Assembly: GCA_018697195.1 (NCBI GenBank)
Contig: CM031873.1
Span: 652,299 to 716,298, forward strand
Source of the DNA: Certhia americana
Taxonomy: Eukaryota; Chordata; Aves; Passeriformes; Certhiidae
Direction of reading: 5' to 3'
DNA: 64,000 nucleotides
In this document: piece by piece, positions 51,601 through 62,790 of the stretch
Position numbering within the stretch: the first letter of the stretch is position 1
Layout of the letters: every line of letters begins with the position of its first letter
Notes under the pieces: generated by a model
Seen by the model: only the letters and a program-made list of their open reading frames with translations
What the model was told of the DNA's origin: nothing
Database searches by the model: none
Translations under genes and position numbers: made by a program

Positions 51601-52850
51601 TCTTTTCTCCCGCTTTCGTTAGTGATTTGAATCAGCGGAGCCTCTTCCTCCCTGAGGACTCACACATCCACAGCAGTTCAGCATCCTCCGGGGGAGGCCG
51701 GGGCAGGAGGGAGCGCGGCCTGAGGCCGGACCGGGCACTGACTGGGTGACACTGGTGACACTGGGAGGCCACAGAAGCACCTGGTGGCTGGCAGATGCTC
51801 CTTGGCAGGCACAGTACTCAGTAAGAGGCAGCACGGAGACAGCTCGGGGCTGGCCCGTGTCCAGCCCCCGATGCTGGCGGGGTGACGCTTCTGAGCTTGT
51901 CACATCCCAAACCACATCCTGTTGCCAGAGCTCTCCCTGGGGCTGCACCCCGGCCCCTCGGGCTGAGGGAGCCACGGGCGAATCGTGACCTTTGTGTCCC
52001 TTTAGGGACAGGCTCCTGTGGCAGTGAGTCACCGCCACCCCGCCTGCAGCCCTGCAAAACTCCGGGAGCGGAGCGGAGAGCCCCCGGGATTTCCCGGGGA
52101 CCCCGCCACGGCACGGTGGTCCCCTGGGGCGGGCAGGGCCCCGCACCTGGCCCCGAGCAGCAGCTCCGAGGGGCCACGCGGAGGAAAACAAACACAGAGT
52201 CCCGAAATGAGTCACAAGAGTCGGGCCGTCCCCAGCCGCGGGGTGACACCGGCTCCTCCTGGCCAGGCACGGCCGGCACGGGCACCCCGAGGTACGGGGG
52301 GGGCCCCTTCTAAGGGTGCAAGAGAAACCCCCTCCCGGGCGGTGACACCCCGCTGGTGGGTTTAAAAGGGAGCCCCCAGTTACACGACAGGTTTGTCCCC
52401 CTGCTGTTACCCCATAAAAAGCGAGCCCCCCGCAAACGACACAGCCCCTCCGGTGCCCAGCGCACCAACGCCTCAACCCACGGGGTTCACGGACACCCCG
52501 GGAATACAAGGGAGCTCTTCCTCCCTGTGCACGGGGTGTACGGAGCCCCCCGCCCCAGTAACCCCGGGTTCGGTGTGTGCATGGCCCCCCCGTCCCGGTC
52601 ACACGCCTCCCCGCTCTCCCACCTGCGGGGCGGCTGCCCCCGGGGCTCCGTGCCCATCCTCGGCCGGCCCCGCCGGGCTCTCGCCGGGCTCCGTTCCGCG
52701 CCGGGCGGCACCGGCAGCACCGGGGCAGGCGGGGCTGGCGGCGGGTCCGCCCCGCACATGTGCACGGCCCGCCCCGCCCTGGCCATGTCCCGGTACCTGA
52801 CCCCCCGCCCCCCGCTTCCTCCACCCACCCCGTCCTTCCCTCCCTTCATC
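51601..52850. promoter_or_regulatory. CpG-island-like interval
   Basis: High GC with many CG dinucleotides (cgggggaggccggggc, ccggccccgccgggctctcgccggg). It could be a promoter, possibly the missing first exon of PIK3R5 or an unrelated transcript. The long frames on both strands here look like GC-driven chance frames. Confidence 0.35.
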
Positions 52851-53120
52851 CTCCTGCCTCGCTGCCAGCGCTCTGCCGTTCACCCAGCCACAAATCCCCG
52901 GTCCTTCTATTCGTGGATCCATCTCTTGTCACACCACCACCACTTTCCCTTTCCCCTCACTCTACCATTCATCCACCCTTCCTTCTATCCTTTGCTCCTG
53001 CCGTTCTGCCCCTCATCCATCCGTGCATTCCTCCACCATCCTGCTGTTCATCCGTCTGTCCTTCCCTCCATCAATCTCTCCTTTCCATCCATGAACCTCT
53101 CCAGTCCTTCACCTGCCACT

Positions 53121-53285
53121 CCATCCATCCATCCATCCATCCATCCATCCATCCATCCATNNNNNNNNNNNNNNNNNNNNNNNNNNNNNNNNNNNNNNNN
53201 NNNNNNNNNNNNNNNNNNNNNNNNNNNNNNNNNNNNNNNNNNNNNNNNNNNNNNNNNNNNCCATCCATCCATCCATCATCCATCC
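53121..53285. repeat. (CATC)n simple repeat containing an assembly gap
   Basis: ccatccatcc runs on both sides of the N block, embedded in a wider pyrimidine-rich region (about 52850-53345). Confidence 0.97.
53161..53260. other. Assembly gap (100 N)
   Basis: Round-number gap inside the (CATC)n repeat. Its true length is probably unknown. Confidence 1.
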
Positions 53286-53345
53286 ATCATCCCTCCCTCC
53301 ATCCCCCTCTCCATTTCTCCCTCCTGCTCTCCATTGCTCCATCCT

Positions 53346-54874
53346 GTGGATGTTTTCCTCCCCTCCCTGCATTTCCCTGTTCCTCACCTTTGCTGGGCAA
53401 ACCCTCAGCCCCTCCATGGCAGTGCCAAACCCAGGCTGGTGACACCAGGCTGGGGACATGCTGCCAGTTTCTGCTCTGGTGGCACCTGGGAATGGCCTTT
53501 TCCAGTTGCCCTCGTGGCTGATCCTGAGCAGAGGCCCATCCAGAGGAACCCACCAAGATTTCTGTCCCCAGAGCTGTCCCCCACCCAGCCGGGGCTGAGG
53601 GCAGGAATCTGGGAGGGTTCCTCTTCGGATTTGGGTTTGTAGAAGACAGTGACCGTTGTCACTGCTGCTCCGAGACTCGAAACTCGCTCAGGGGCCAAAA
53701 TAGCTGCGGGTTCTGCAGTGAAATTCCAGTGAATTCTAAAAAAACAAGCGCAGTCAGAGCCGAAATCCCCTTTCATTGGTGGCCTATGGAGATAAACGCC
53801 AGACATGCAGAGCACATGGGACGAGAGCTTTGGGTGCCTGCATCACCTGCACCAGGTGACACCGCTGTGGAGGGACATGGGCTTGGCCTTGGCCAGCTGA
53901 GTGGCCACCAGCAGTTCAGAAATCCTGAGGCAGCAAGAACAGCAGGACAGGGAAGGTTTGGTGTCAGTGGTGTCACCTGCTCCAAGGCGCTGACCTGGAC
54001 AACAGCCAAGTGTTCAGGTGGAGCTTTGTGTCCCGGCTCCCCTTGGCCTGAACTCTTCACTGGGTGCCAGTCTGGGGTGCCAATCTCACCTTTCCCACCC
54101 CTTGTGCCCATTCCCATCTCCTCATTTCAGACCTAGCTTTTCAGGCAGATCCCCGAACTGGAGGAACTGGGAGGTGTCTGAAGGGCCGAGGCTGTAGAGG
54201 CCAAACTCCTCTGGCTGCTGGGGCTGCAGTGTGTCCCCTCCTGTCCCCTTCCCTCCCCACCTGAGGCACTGGAAGCTCCTTGTTTTGCTCCTGGGAGCCC
54301 GGAGCAGCTGAGGAAGTTACCAAACATGGGCTGGGGGTGCTGGTGGGGGCGGAAGGAAGCGGAGGAGGGCAGGGAGTGGCTGTGCCAGGGCTGCAGTGGT
54401 GACAAACAGCACGTGGGGCCACCAGGCTGACACAGCCAGCTCGGAGAAAGGGCTCTGGAGCAGGGGCACCACCAAGAGATGTCGACACCAGCGCGTTCCT
54501 GGGAGCTCCTTGCAGCAGAGTTCCTCCTCACTGCTAGCTGCTCTGGGTCCACGGCATCCTGGGGATGCCATTGCCACTGCAGGGTGACAGCAGGCAGCAG
54601 GAAGTGACCCCAGGTGGCTTTTGGGGTCACACAGAGAACAGGAATGACACCCCCAGTGGCTCCCACCCACAAGGAGGGGTAGCCTTGAGTGTGGCTGTGG
54701 TGACACCAGTGGTGCCGAAGCTGTTGGAGCTCCAGTCAGAGCATGGCCATGGAGCACTGGCACCTCCCAGCTCAGTTCCTGCCCCTGGGGCAGCCCCAGC
54801 AGGAGGGAGGAAGTTGAGGCTGTGCTCTGATGAGCTCATTTAGGCCTCTGGGTTCTCTGTGAACGCTTCAGAGC
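53346..54874. other. No gene recognised
   Basis: About 1.5 kb with no domain, tandem repeat or transposon recognised. Confidence 0.45.
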
Positions 54875-55140
54875 AAGGAATGGGTTGGGTTGGAAAGGAC
54901 CTTAGAGGTCATCTTGTCCTAAACCACTCACAGGGACATACCTTTAATTGAACAAGCTGCTCCACATCCCATCCAGCCTGGCCTTGGACACCAAAATTCA
55001 CCTTACACTGAAGTTCAGTTCATCACAGTCTTGTTCCTGTTCCTCTCTGCTCCACACCTGGACACACTCCCTGAAACTCCAGCTCAACCCCACACTGGGA
55101 ATCGAGCATTTCATCCCCCAAAACGCCAGAAAGTCACCAG
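54875..55140 (-). mobile_element. CR1 LINE 3' end fragment
   Basis: Begins ggaatgggttgggttggaaaggaccttagaggtcatc, the reverse complement of the canonical CR1 3' end. It continues with catcccatccagcctggccttggacacc, then diverges. Confidence 0.88.
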
Positions 55141-55784
55141 ATCTACACTCAGGCTAAGCTCTGCAGACTGCAGCCAGCACATCTCCCTGGGGCACTGCTG
55201 CTGGTGCCCAGACTGAGGGTTTCCAGTGCCTTTGGGATGGCTGACGCTGCCATCCCTGTGTGAGATGTAAAATCTCAGGCTCCAGCTGAGCTCACTGCTT
55301 CCCTCTGCCTGAGTTCCCACAGGAGAGGGGCATCCCAGCCCCTGAAGACCAGCTCTGCATCCTCTCCCCACCGTGGTTCCCTCAGAGGGAAGAGGAAGCA
55401 GCATCACTGAAAAGGGAACCTCCTTGTCTCTGGTTTTCCCCACAGCTTGTGTTTTTCATTTCTCAGTGTGCGCTCAGAGGATCCTGACAGCCTCTTCCAC
55501 AGCCCTTGAGAAATGAAACTGGGGCAGAGCCCTCGCTGTGAGCAGATCTGACCCCAGACATTCCCCTTCCACCTCCCAGGGAGGAGGTGACAATTCAACT
55601 TTACATGACCCAATCTGTGGAGCTGTCAAAGGTTTTCTGGCCATTTCCAGGCTGGGAAGGCTCCGGAGCTGTCCCACTTTGTGCAGATGAGTCTGATCCT
55701 CACTGATCTGGGGCTGCCAACATTCCCAGCTCTTCACTCACCCCTGGCTCCAGGCAGGATTCAGCCGAACCCATTTAAAAAATG
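55141..55784. other. No gene recognised
   Basis: Nothing assignable. Confidence 0.45.
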
Positions 55785-56210
55785 CCTTAAATTTTAGCTG
55801 TTATATTTTGTAGACTCTGGGCTGTTTTGGTGGGTAGTTCTGGGTTTCATATTCAGTGCTACTGCGGTCTCTTCACAGAGTATAGACAAAACTATTCCTT
55901 CTCTAGTTTGGGACCAAAGACAACTTTCAAGCCCAAGAATGAAAACAATGGTAAAGTGAGAAGGGAAAAACAAGGAGGATGGAGCTTCAAAACCTGAAGT
56001 TATGGTTGGACTGTTGATTCTAATATGCTGATGGACCAGAACTTATAAAAATGTGAGATCTCATGACCAGTTGTCCATTTTTTGCCCATTTTGGGGCATC
56101 TTGGGTGTGGCCCAGCTGGACTCTTGTGCTGCCCAGGTGGGTCCATTGAGGCCTTTTAATAAATCCCTGCTTTATCCTTTTGCCCTGTCTGGTCTCTGTT
56201 CCAGGTCACC
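55785..56210 (+). mobile_element. LTR-like element, family A copy 4
   Basis: Closest to copy 1 (21464-21918), sharing ttgactgttgattctaa-type wording and an intact ccttttaataaatccctgctttatcc. Confidence 0.85.
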
Positions 56211-57244
56211 CTCTCCTCACTACTCAGAGGTTCCTGTCCGGATTCCTGTCCGGGATCAGGAGAGTCCCGGGAAAGGGCAGAGCACTGGGAAGCTCCGGGC
56301 TGGGAGCGGCTTTCCCGTGGGCTGAGGTTTCCACCCCGTGTCCTGCCGGAGAACTGCACTGATGGAGCGGGTTCAGCATCCCCCGGGGGAGCAGCTCCGC
56401 CCCAACCAGCTGGGCAACGAATCCCTGGAAAACCCTTCCCAAGGTGTGCTGTGCCTCTGGGTCAGCCCGGAGGAGGGGAGATGTGAGGGCGCTGAAGTTC
56501 CGTGAGTGCTGTGGTGTCTGTGGCTGTGGTGACCCTCAGCCCTCTGTCTTGGCCACCTCTGAGTCCCCAGAGCCAGCAGCAACTCCACTTCCCAAAGCAC
56601 CACAGCTTCTGGGGAGCTCCCCAGAAATCAAACCTGGATTTGGGAACTCACTCTGGACACTGCCAGGACTAGCTCCAGGTCCTGCTGGGACTGAATAAAT
56701 CTGGGCAGTCCCTGGAGCTGGCCGGGGACAGCTGGACACATCCCTGAGCAGCCACACACCCAGAGGTGGGGATGGCAGCACTGCGAGCCCAGAGCAGTTT
56801 GTTCTCCTCCCCAGGTCACAGCTCTGTCACCCAGCACAGCCACCAGGGCATGAGGCAGCAACGCCCAGCCACGTCCCAGCCCTGTCACTGCTCCTCTGCT
56901 TTCCGATGCACATTTTATGATGGCCAAGGTGTAAATCAGGTGTAAATCTGAAAATCTGAGTAGAAGCCGCAGGTTCCTGCACCCCTCAGGAGCTGGGCTC
57001 TGCCTTTCCAGATAGTGAGGCTGAAATACCCTGTAAGGAACAGCCCAGAGCAGCAAGGGACAGCCCAGAACAGCAAGGGACAGCCAAAATCCTCAGCTGG
57101 GACACTCGGGGCCGTGCGGCCTCTCCAGAGGTTTTGCTCCCAGATGAGGCTGCAACGGGAGAGGGACAGGTCCAGATAAACAAGGACAGTGATCCACTCC
57201 CCTTCCAGACCCCTGGAGGGGTCCCTCCCCCTGGACAGAACCCA
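56211..57244. other. No gene recognised
   Basis: Mixed sequence; agcagcaagggacagcccaga is duplicated at about 57050-57080. Confidence 0.45.
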
Positions 57245-57322
57245 TCCCCAATCCCCATTCCCCAATTCCCAATCCCCAATCTCCATTCCCCAATCCCCAA
57301 TCCCCATTCCCCAATCCCCATC
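57245..57322. repeat. Minisatellite of ccccaatccccatt units
   Basis: About 78 bp of 7-14 bp units. Confidence 0.92.
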
Positions 57323-60300
57323 CTGGGCCAGTGCCGTGGGCTCAGCCCTGGCACCCCAGCAGATGGCAGCAGGGCCTCAGGGTGAGCTCCTTTCCGTTCC
57401 TTTCCGCGAATTTCCCTTTTTTCCCGGCTTGTTTTAAATAAAAATAATCCCCCCGTACAAATCCACTGCGGATTCACCTTGGGAAAAACTGGGCTGGGAG
57501 AGGGACATTTGCCCTGCACTTTACCCAGGTGACAAACTCAGTGTCCTCTGATGTTGTCCCCACATCAACCGTGAGGAGGAGATGGGGTTTGCGGACATAA
57601 ACGGGAAAAATGGGACAAAGCTCTCACCCAACCAAGGCAGAGGAGGCTGGAAGCAGGACAGGAGGAGGTGCCCAGGTGGGCACAGGTAATTCTGAGTGAG
57701 GATTACAGCAAAGCCAGGGCTCCTCCGGGCAGGAGGCGCCCCCAGACTCTCTGCTGTCCCTAATCTCTGATCCCCCAATCCCTTCTGCGCCGTTCCCAGT
57801 GGCCAGTTTCATCCTGATCCTTGAATTCACAGCTATAGCGAAGCCAATCCGTGCTCAGCAAAACCTCCGAGGTTCTGTCAGTGGGTCCAGGCTTAAATCT
57901 GCGAATTGACGTGTTTAAAACAGATTAAACCCAGCCCTGTTTAAACCCAACCCTGCGGTTTATCAGAGGCCAGAGGGGCGGATGTGCTACAGGTGGCTCC
58001 GAGTCTCAGGCAGGGCAGGTTTCTGTGCATTTGGGGGCCACGAGAGCAGCTCACAGCTCTCATTAACCCTCACAGCCCCGATTTTACTGCTTCTGTCACC
58101 GCACGGCACCGCCAAATGACCGAGGCACCTGTGCGAGGGGACAGTGCCGAGACTCTGGGTGGAGCAGCGTTTGGTGGATGTGAGGTGTTGGAAGCTGGAA
58201 TTCCCGGGATTGGCAGGATCTGGAAATGAGGATCCAAAGCAGGCGCTGTGCTGTGAGAACGAGTTGCGTTTCTCCAGCAAAAGATGAAGAGTGAAAACCA
58301 GCAGCGGGCTACTGGAGCCATGGAGGCAAGGGACGGAAAAAAGAGCTTCACCTTCTCCTCTCCCTGGTTCCTGAGGCATCGGGAGCAGGGATGAGACCTG
58401 CAGCCACCCCTGGCTGAGAGTTCGGAGCTGCCTGTCCTGCCGCCGACTGTAAAGAGCTTTACCACGGGTGCGAGCATCACCCTCTGCTCCGTGTCTGGAA
58501 CAGCTGAGGCTGACCCGGAGCGGTCACAGCGCCTCAATCTCCTCCCCTTCGTGCTTCTGCCCCGGCATTCCCGGGGCTCGGGCACGCCGGGGAGTGCGCG
58601 GCGGGCTCGCTTTCCAGGCAGGCGGCGGTGGCGCTGAGCAGCAGTGGACAGAGAGGAATTGGGCTGGGTATAGGAGCGCTGCCAGCAGCTCCAGCCCCGC
58701 CAGGAGCTGCAGGGATCGGGGCGGTCCCCGGGGTCCGGCTGGGCTCGGGATGCCGTGGACCCCCCAGCACGCCGGGGAGCATGCTGAGGGGCGGCTTCGG
58801 GCTCTGCTGGCTCAGCCCCACCCGTGCCCCCTGACCTGGCACGGGCACCGCGGCGATTCATGGCTCTGCTGAGGGCTGGTGGGATGGACACAGCGCTGAT
58901 AAAACCGCGGAGCTCAGCCCAGCACCGGCTCTGCACGGACCCAGCCCTGGCACGGGTGGGATGAAGGCTCGGTGTCCCGGGAGGAGGCACGGGAAAGTTC
59001 CTCGCATGGAGCTGTGGTCTCAGCCCCAAAACCCCGGCCGGAGCCGCTCCCGCAGCCTGTCCCCAAGCCTTCCATTAGAAGGTTAGAGCCACTCGAAGGC
59101 CACTTCATCCCCGCTTAATACATCCTTAATTATAATTAGGTTAGGATGGCTGCCAAAAGGAGCCTGAACGCCGCGCAGCGCCCTGAGGCAGGGCCTGGAA
59201 AACTCGTCCTGACTGTTGGCTCTGCTCAGGGCTGGGCCAGGACTCGCTTCCAGCGCCCTCCCATGATTTTGGGGTGCCGGGAAGGCCCCAGCACTCCCCG
59301 TGGCCTGTCCGATATCCAGAGGACACTTCCCTTAAGGAAGATACAAACCCAAAACCCAGCTGGGGCTGTTGTGTGATACTTTGCCCTGCCCAGCCTTGCC
59401 GGCTCAATCCTTACAAATCCGCCACTCCTTCCCTCAGGGAACAGGATGCTTTCTGGAATATATATATTTAATTTTATTTTTTTTTAATTACTTCTAAACA
59501 AAGAAAGCAACAAAACGCCCCGTTCATCAGCAACGCTGAAGCAAAGCCTGCCCCGGGACTGCCCCAGCTGCAATCGGAGCTGGGTCCCACGAGCCCACTT
59601 GTCACTGCTGAGGGAGTGCTGGAGAGGAGTTAATTATCCGGCAAAGGGAGTTCCCGAGAGCTGGCACTCCAGAGGCTCTGGGGATCCATGTTCCGATAAT
59701 CCTGCTCCTTAGGCAGCTGAAATCTATCTACCCTGCCTATCCCCTGAAAGCCCAGCCCAGCTTCCACCTTCACCTTACACCAGCTTAAGGAGATCGAATT
59801 CCTTTTCACAGGGGAGGAACATTCCCCCTGAGATCAGCGTCTCAGCTCCACGACCTTCCACGGATAAAACTGTGATCCCGGGTTCCCTTAAACACTACCG
59901 AGGCAGAAAATCTCTGCGTGGGCCAGTTTCTTATGCCAGAGCCAAAAATTCTCCCACATAGATACCAGCAGCATTCACTGTGTCCAGAAACAATTGTGTA
60001 GTTGAGGAACAATTCTAGCTGAGGAACAGTTTCCACTCAATTTAATAATTTTAAAGGAATATTTGTTATTTTAAAGGGCCACTCACTGCACTGTCCCTGC
60101 CCTCAGCACAGCTGGGTTCCCTGTCCTGTCTGATCTCTCCGTGCTCTGGGCAAGTCTGGCCCTCTCCATCTGTGTTCCCTCAGCACCACAACTCCTGAGC
60201 TGGAATTGCCGCTCAGACTTTGCTAGAGCAACCCAAGGGATCGATTTTCTGAGTAATACTGGGCTCAGATCAAAAGGAAAAGGCTTCTCTTGCTGTTTCC

Positions 60301-60370
60301 TCCCCCGGCAGGGCCCGGGTGTGGATGATTCTCACTCAAGGGTTTCTCCCAAACGAGCTCACAGTGATTC
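57323..60370. other. No gene recognised; CpG patch and AT-rich blocks
   Basis: 58400-58900 is CpG-rich. 59440-60060 is AT-rich and low in repeats, with taattat and attatccggc words. Open frames in 58070-59029 are overlapping and featureless. Confidence 0.4.
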
Positions 60371-60807
60371 CTTAAGTTTGAGCTTTTATATTTTTCAGCT
60401 CCTGGGCTGTTTTGCTGTGTGGTTCTGGGTTTCACATTCAGTGTTGCTGAGTTCTCTTCACAGAGCAGGGAGACAAAACAATTTCTGTTCTAGCTTGGCA
60501 CCAAGGACAGCTGATACAAATTTCAGGTCCAAGAACAAAACCAAGGGTGAAGAGAGAAAACTACGGAGGATGGAGCTTCCTAAGCTGGAGCTGGAATTTC
60601 ACATTGAACTCCAATGTGCTGATGGACCAGAACTTATCAAAGCGTGAGCCCTCGTGGCCAGGTGTCCATTTTGTGCCCATTTTGGGGTCACCTGGGTGTG
60701 GCACAACCTGGCTCTAGCACTGCCCAGGTATGCACAGTGAGGCCTTTAAAAAAATCTCTGCTTTATCCTTTTGTTCTGGCTGCTCTCAGCTCCTCCGAGG
60801 CATCAGC
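60371..60807 (+). mobile_element. LTR-like element, family A copy 5
   Basis: Very similar to copy 3 (45458-45880). The poly(A) region has changed to tttaaaaaaatctctgctttatcc. Confidence 0.85.
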
Positions 60808-61518
60808 AATGTCCAGGACTCTCTGAGCTGCTCTCAGGCAGTGCCGGGGGGAGTGAAGGGTCAGCAGGAGCAGAGTCATCAAACTCCTGAGCCAAATTCA
60901 GAGTGGGGTCAAAGCTGGGCCCTTTGGGACAGGGGTGCTCCCTCTGAGTCCCCAAAAGCCTTCATGGCACCTGGGCTGGGTGCCACCTGGGCAGGGTGGC
61001 GATTTGTGAATTGCTGTGGTGTCCCTCTGTCAGTCAGACCCACAAATCCTGGATATAAAGGGAAGAGTCCTAAACGGTGCAGCAGGAAGCCCTTTGCAAT
61101 GGTGGGGTTGCTGCAGGTCCAATGAGATCCAGATTTGATAATCTAAAAATAAGATCTGCGGAGTGGCACAGGGAATTGTCTACAAATTAAACATTTTTCT
61201 GAATGAACTGGGTGTCTCCATCCCCTCCTCTCCACACAGATCCCTAGAAATATCCGTACAGAAATCTGCCTCCTCCAAAACCAAACCTGCTTCCTTCAGC
61301 CCTCATCTCCCACACCTCAGCCTGGCAGCAGGGTCCTGCAGAACCCTGGAATTTGGGGTTACAGAAACAGGCAGGGATGTTCCCTCCATCAGTTCAGGGA
61401 GGTTCCCCCAGCTCTGCCGAGGCATTGCCGGTGGCCCAAGCTCCCAGTTCGGGTATTCCTTTCCCCTGGAGCTCAGAACTTTATCGTGAGGTCACCACGC
61501 CCCTCTTGTCCCATCCCA
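60808..61518. other. No gene recognised
   Basis: Nothing assignable. Confidence 0.45.
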
Positions 61519-61616
61519 TACTAATACTAATACTAATACTAATACTAATACTAATACTAATACTAATACTAATACTAATACTAATACTAACACTAACACT
61601 AATACTGATACTAATG
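61519..61616. repeat. (ACTAAT)n hexamer repeat
   Basis: About 16 units, pure on the left, with actaac and actgat variants on the right. Confidence 0.97.
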
Positions 61617-62040
61617 TATTGCTCAGAAAAGTAATTTTGACTTGGAAACCCCTTCCAAATGTGGGGTCGCCTTGTTTGGGGTGCAGATGAGCTGGGTCTG
61701 GAGGGTCTGTGCGTGTTCCTGGAGCAGCTTTTCCCTTGCATGAGCCCCCGGCAGCATTTCCCAGCCTGAGCTGTCTTGTGCGTGCTGTGTTCTGTCTGCA
61801 CCCATCCAAACGAAGCCGTTGTTTCTGGAGGGAAGCACACAAATAAATCAAAGGCTTTGACAACTTTGCCATCGAGGAGCGCCCCTGTTTTCCTGGGAAT
61901 ATCTGGGACCCGCAGTGCTGAATCCACCTGCGAGTTCCCGGCAGTGCCTGAGCTGCTCTGGTAAGTCTAGCTCCTGTTCGGGCCCCCGAGGACTCTCCTG
62001 GCTGCTGGGTGTCCCACAGCTCTGCTGAAAATAAATCAAA
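61617..62040. other. No gene recognised
   Basis: Nothing assignable. Confidence 0.45.
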
Positions 62041-62790
62041 TATTACTCACTGAGCTTCCCAGCCTGCCTGCCCTAAAGAAAACATTTTGCAAGAGAAAAT
62101 ATAGTATTCCGGAGGCTTATCTCACTTGGTGGCAATTGTGGGTGTATAATTGAAACCCGAGTTGATCATTAGAGGTTCACAGAGATGCTGAATAGCCCAG
62201 TGTTCAGTGGTCTCTGCCAGCCACGGCCAATTTACATTAAAGGCTTGATTCCTTCTCCAGCCCACTTCTCAGCCCCTGGGAAATCTCCTCGGTGTTTATC
62301 CCTCCTTTGCAAGGACTGTCTGTGCGAGGAAAAGTCTTGCCTGGCTCCGGTGCCCAGGCTGAGCCGGGATGTCCCTCACTGGCCGTGGGCATTTGCAGGG
62401 AATTCAGCATCAGCCCCATTTCCAACCTCCCCCATCCCAAACCGAGAGTCAGAGAACGGCTTGACCCGCCGTTCCCTAAACGGTTATTTTTTTAATGTAA
62501 AATTCCTTCCATTTTGGGGTGTTTTTCGTTTTTTGGTTTTTTTTTTTTCCCCCCATGAGTGAGAGGAGCCAGAGGTGTGGTCTCCCGGGAATTGAAGAGA
62601 AAAGTGGATTAGGGGCCAAGGAGCTACAAAGCGATCGGGGAAATTACACTTGTTTGGGAGCAAAGCGTAAATATTCGAGCGACAATAATAACAATAACTG
62701 CCTGCCGGGAGCCACAGAGCTGGAGGGTGGAGGATTAAATGTCATGTGCAAATGTTGTCATCTGCGCTGGCAGAGAGACATCAGTCAGGA
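62041..62790. promoter_or_regulatory. Candidate conserved noncoding block
   Basis: Repeat-poor sequence with clustered factor-like words: caataataacaataac (SOX-like), atgtgcaaat (octamer-like) and gttgatcattag. It is interrupted by a T-run at about 62540. Function is inferred from composition only. Confidence 0.3.

Noticed and set aside
51619..52824. 401-residue minus-strand open frame
   Set aside because: Lies in a CpG-rich region, has low-complexity Gly/Arg/Pro composition, no recognisable domain, and overlaps a similarly long plus-strand frame (52356-53642). Most likely a chance frame from GC content.
58070..59029. 319-residue minus-strand open frame
   Set aside because: No recognisable family and Arg/Ala/Pro/Ser-rich composition in a CpG patch.
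21464..61000. Family A and B elements as full endogenous retroviruses
   Set aside because: Only LTR-like segments were found. No adjacent gag, pol or env-like coding sequence and no second LTR at proviral distance with internal sequence between.
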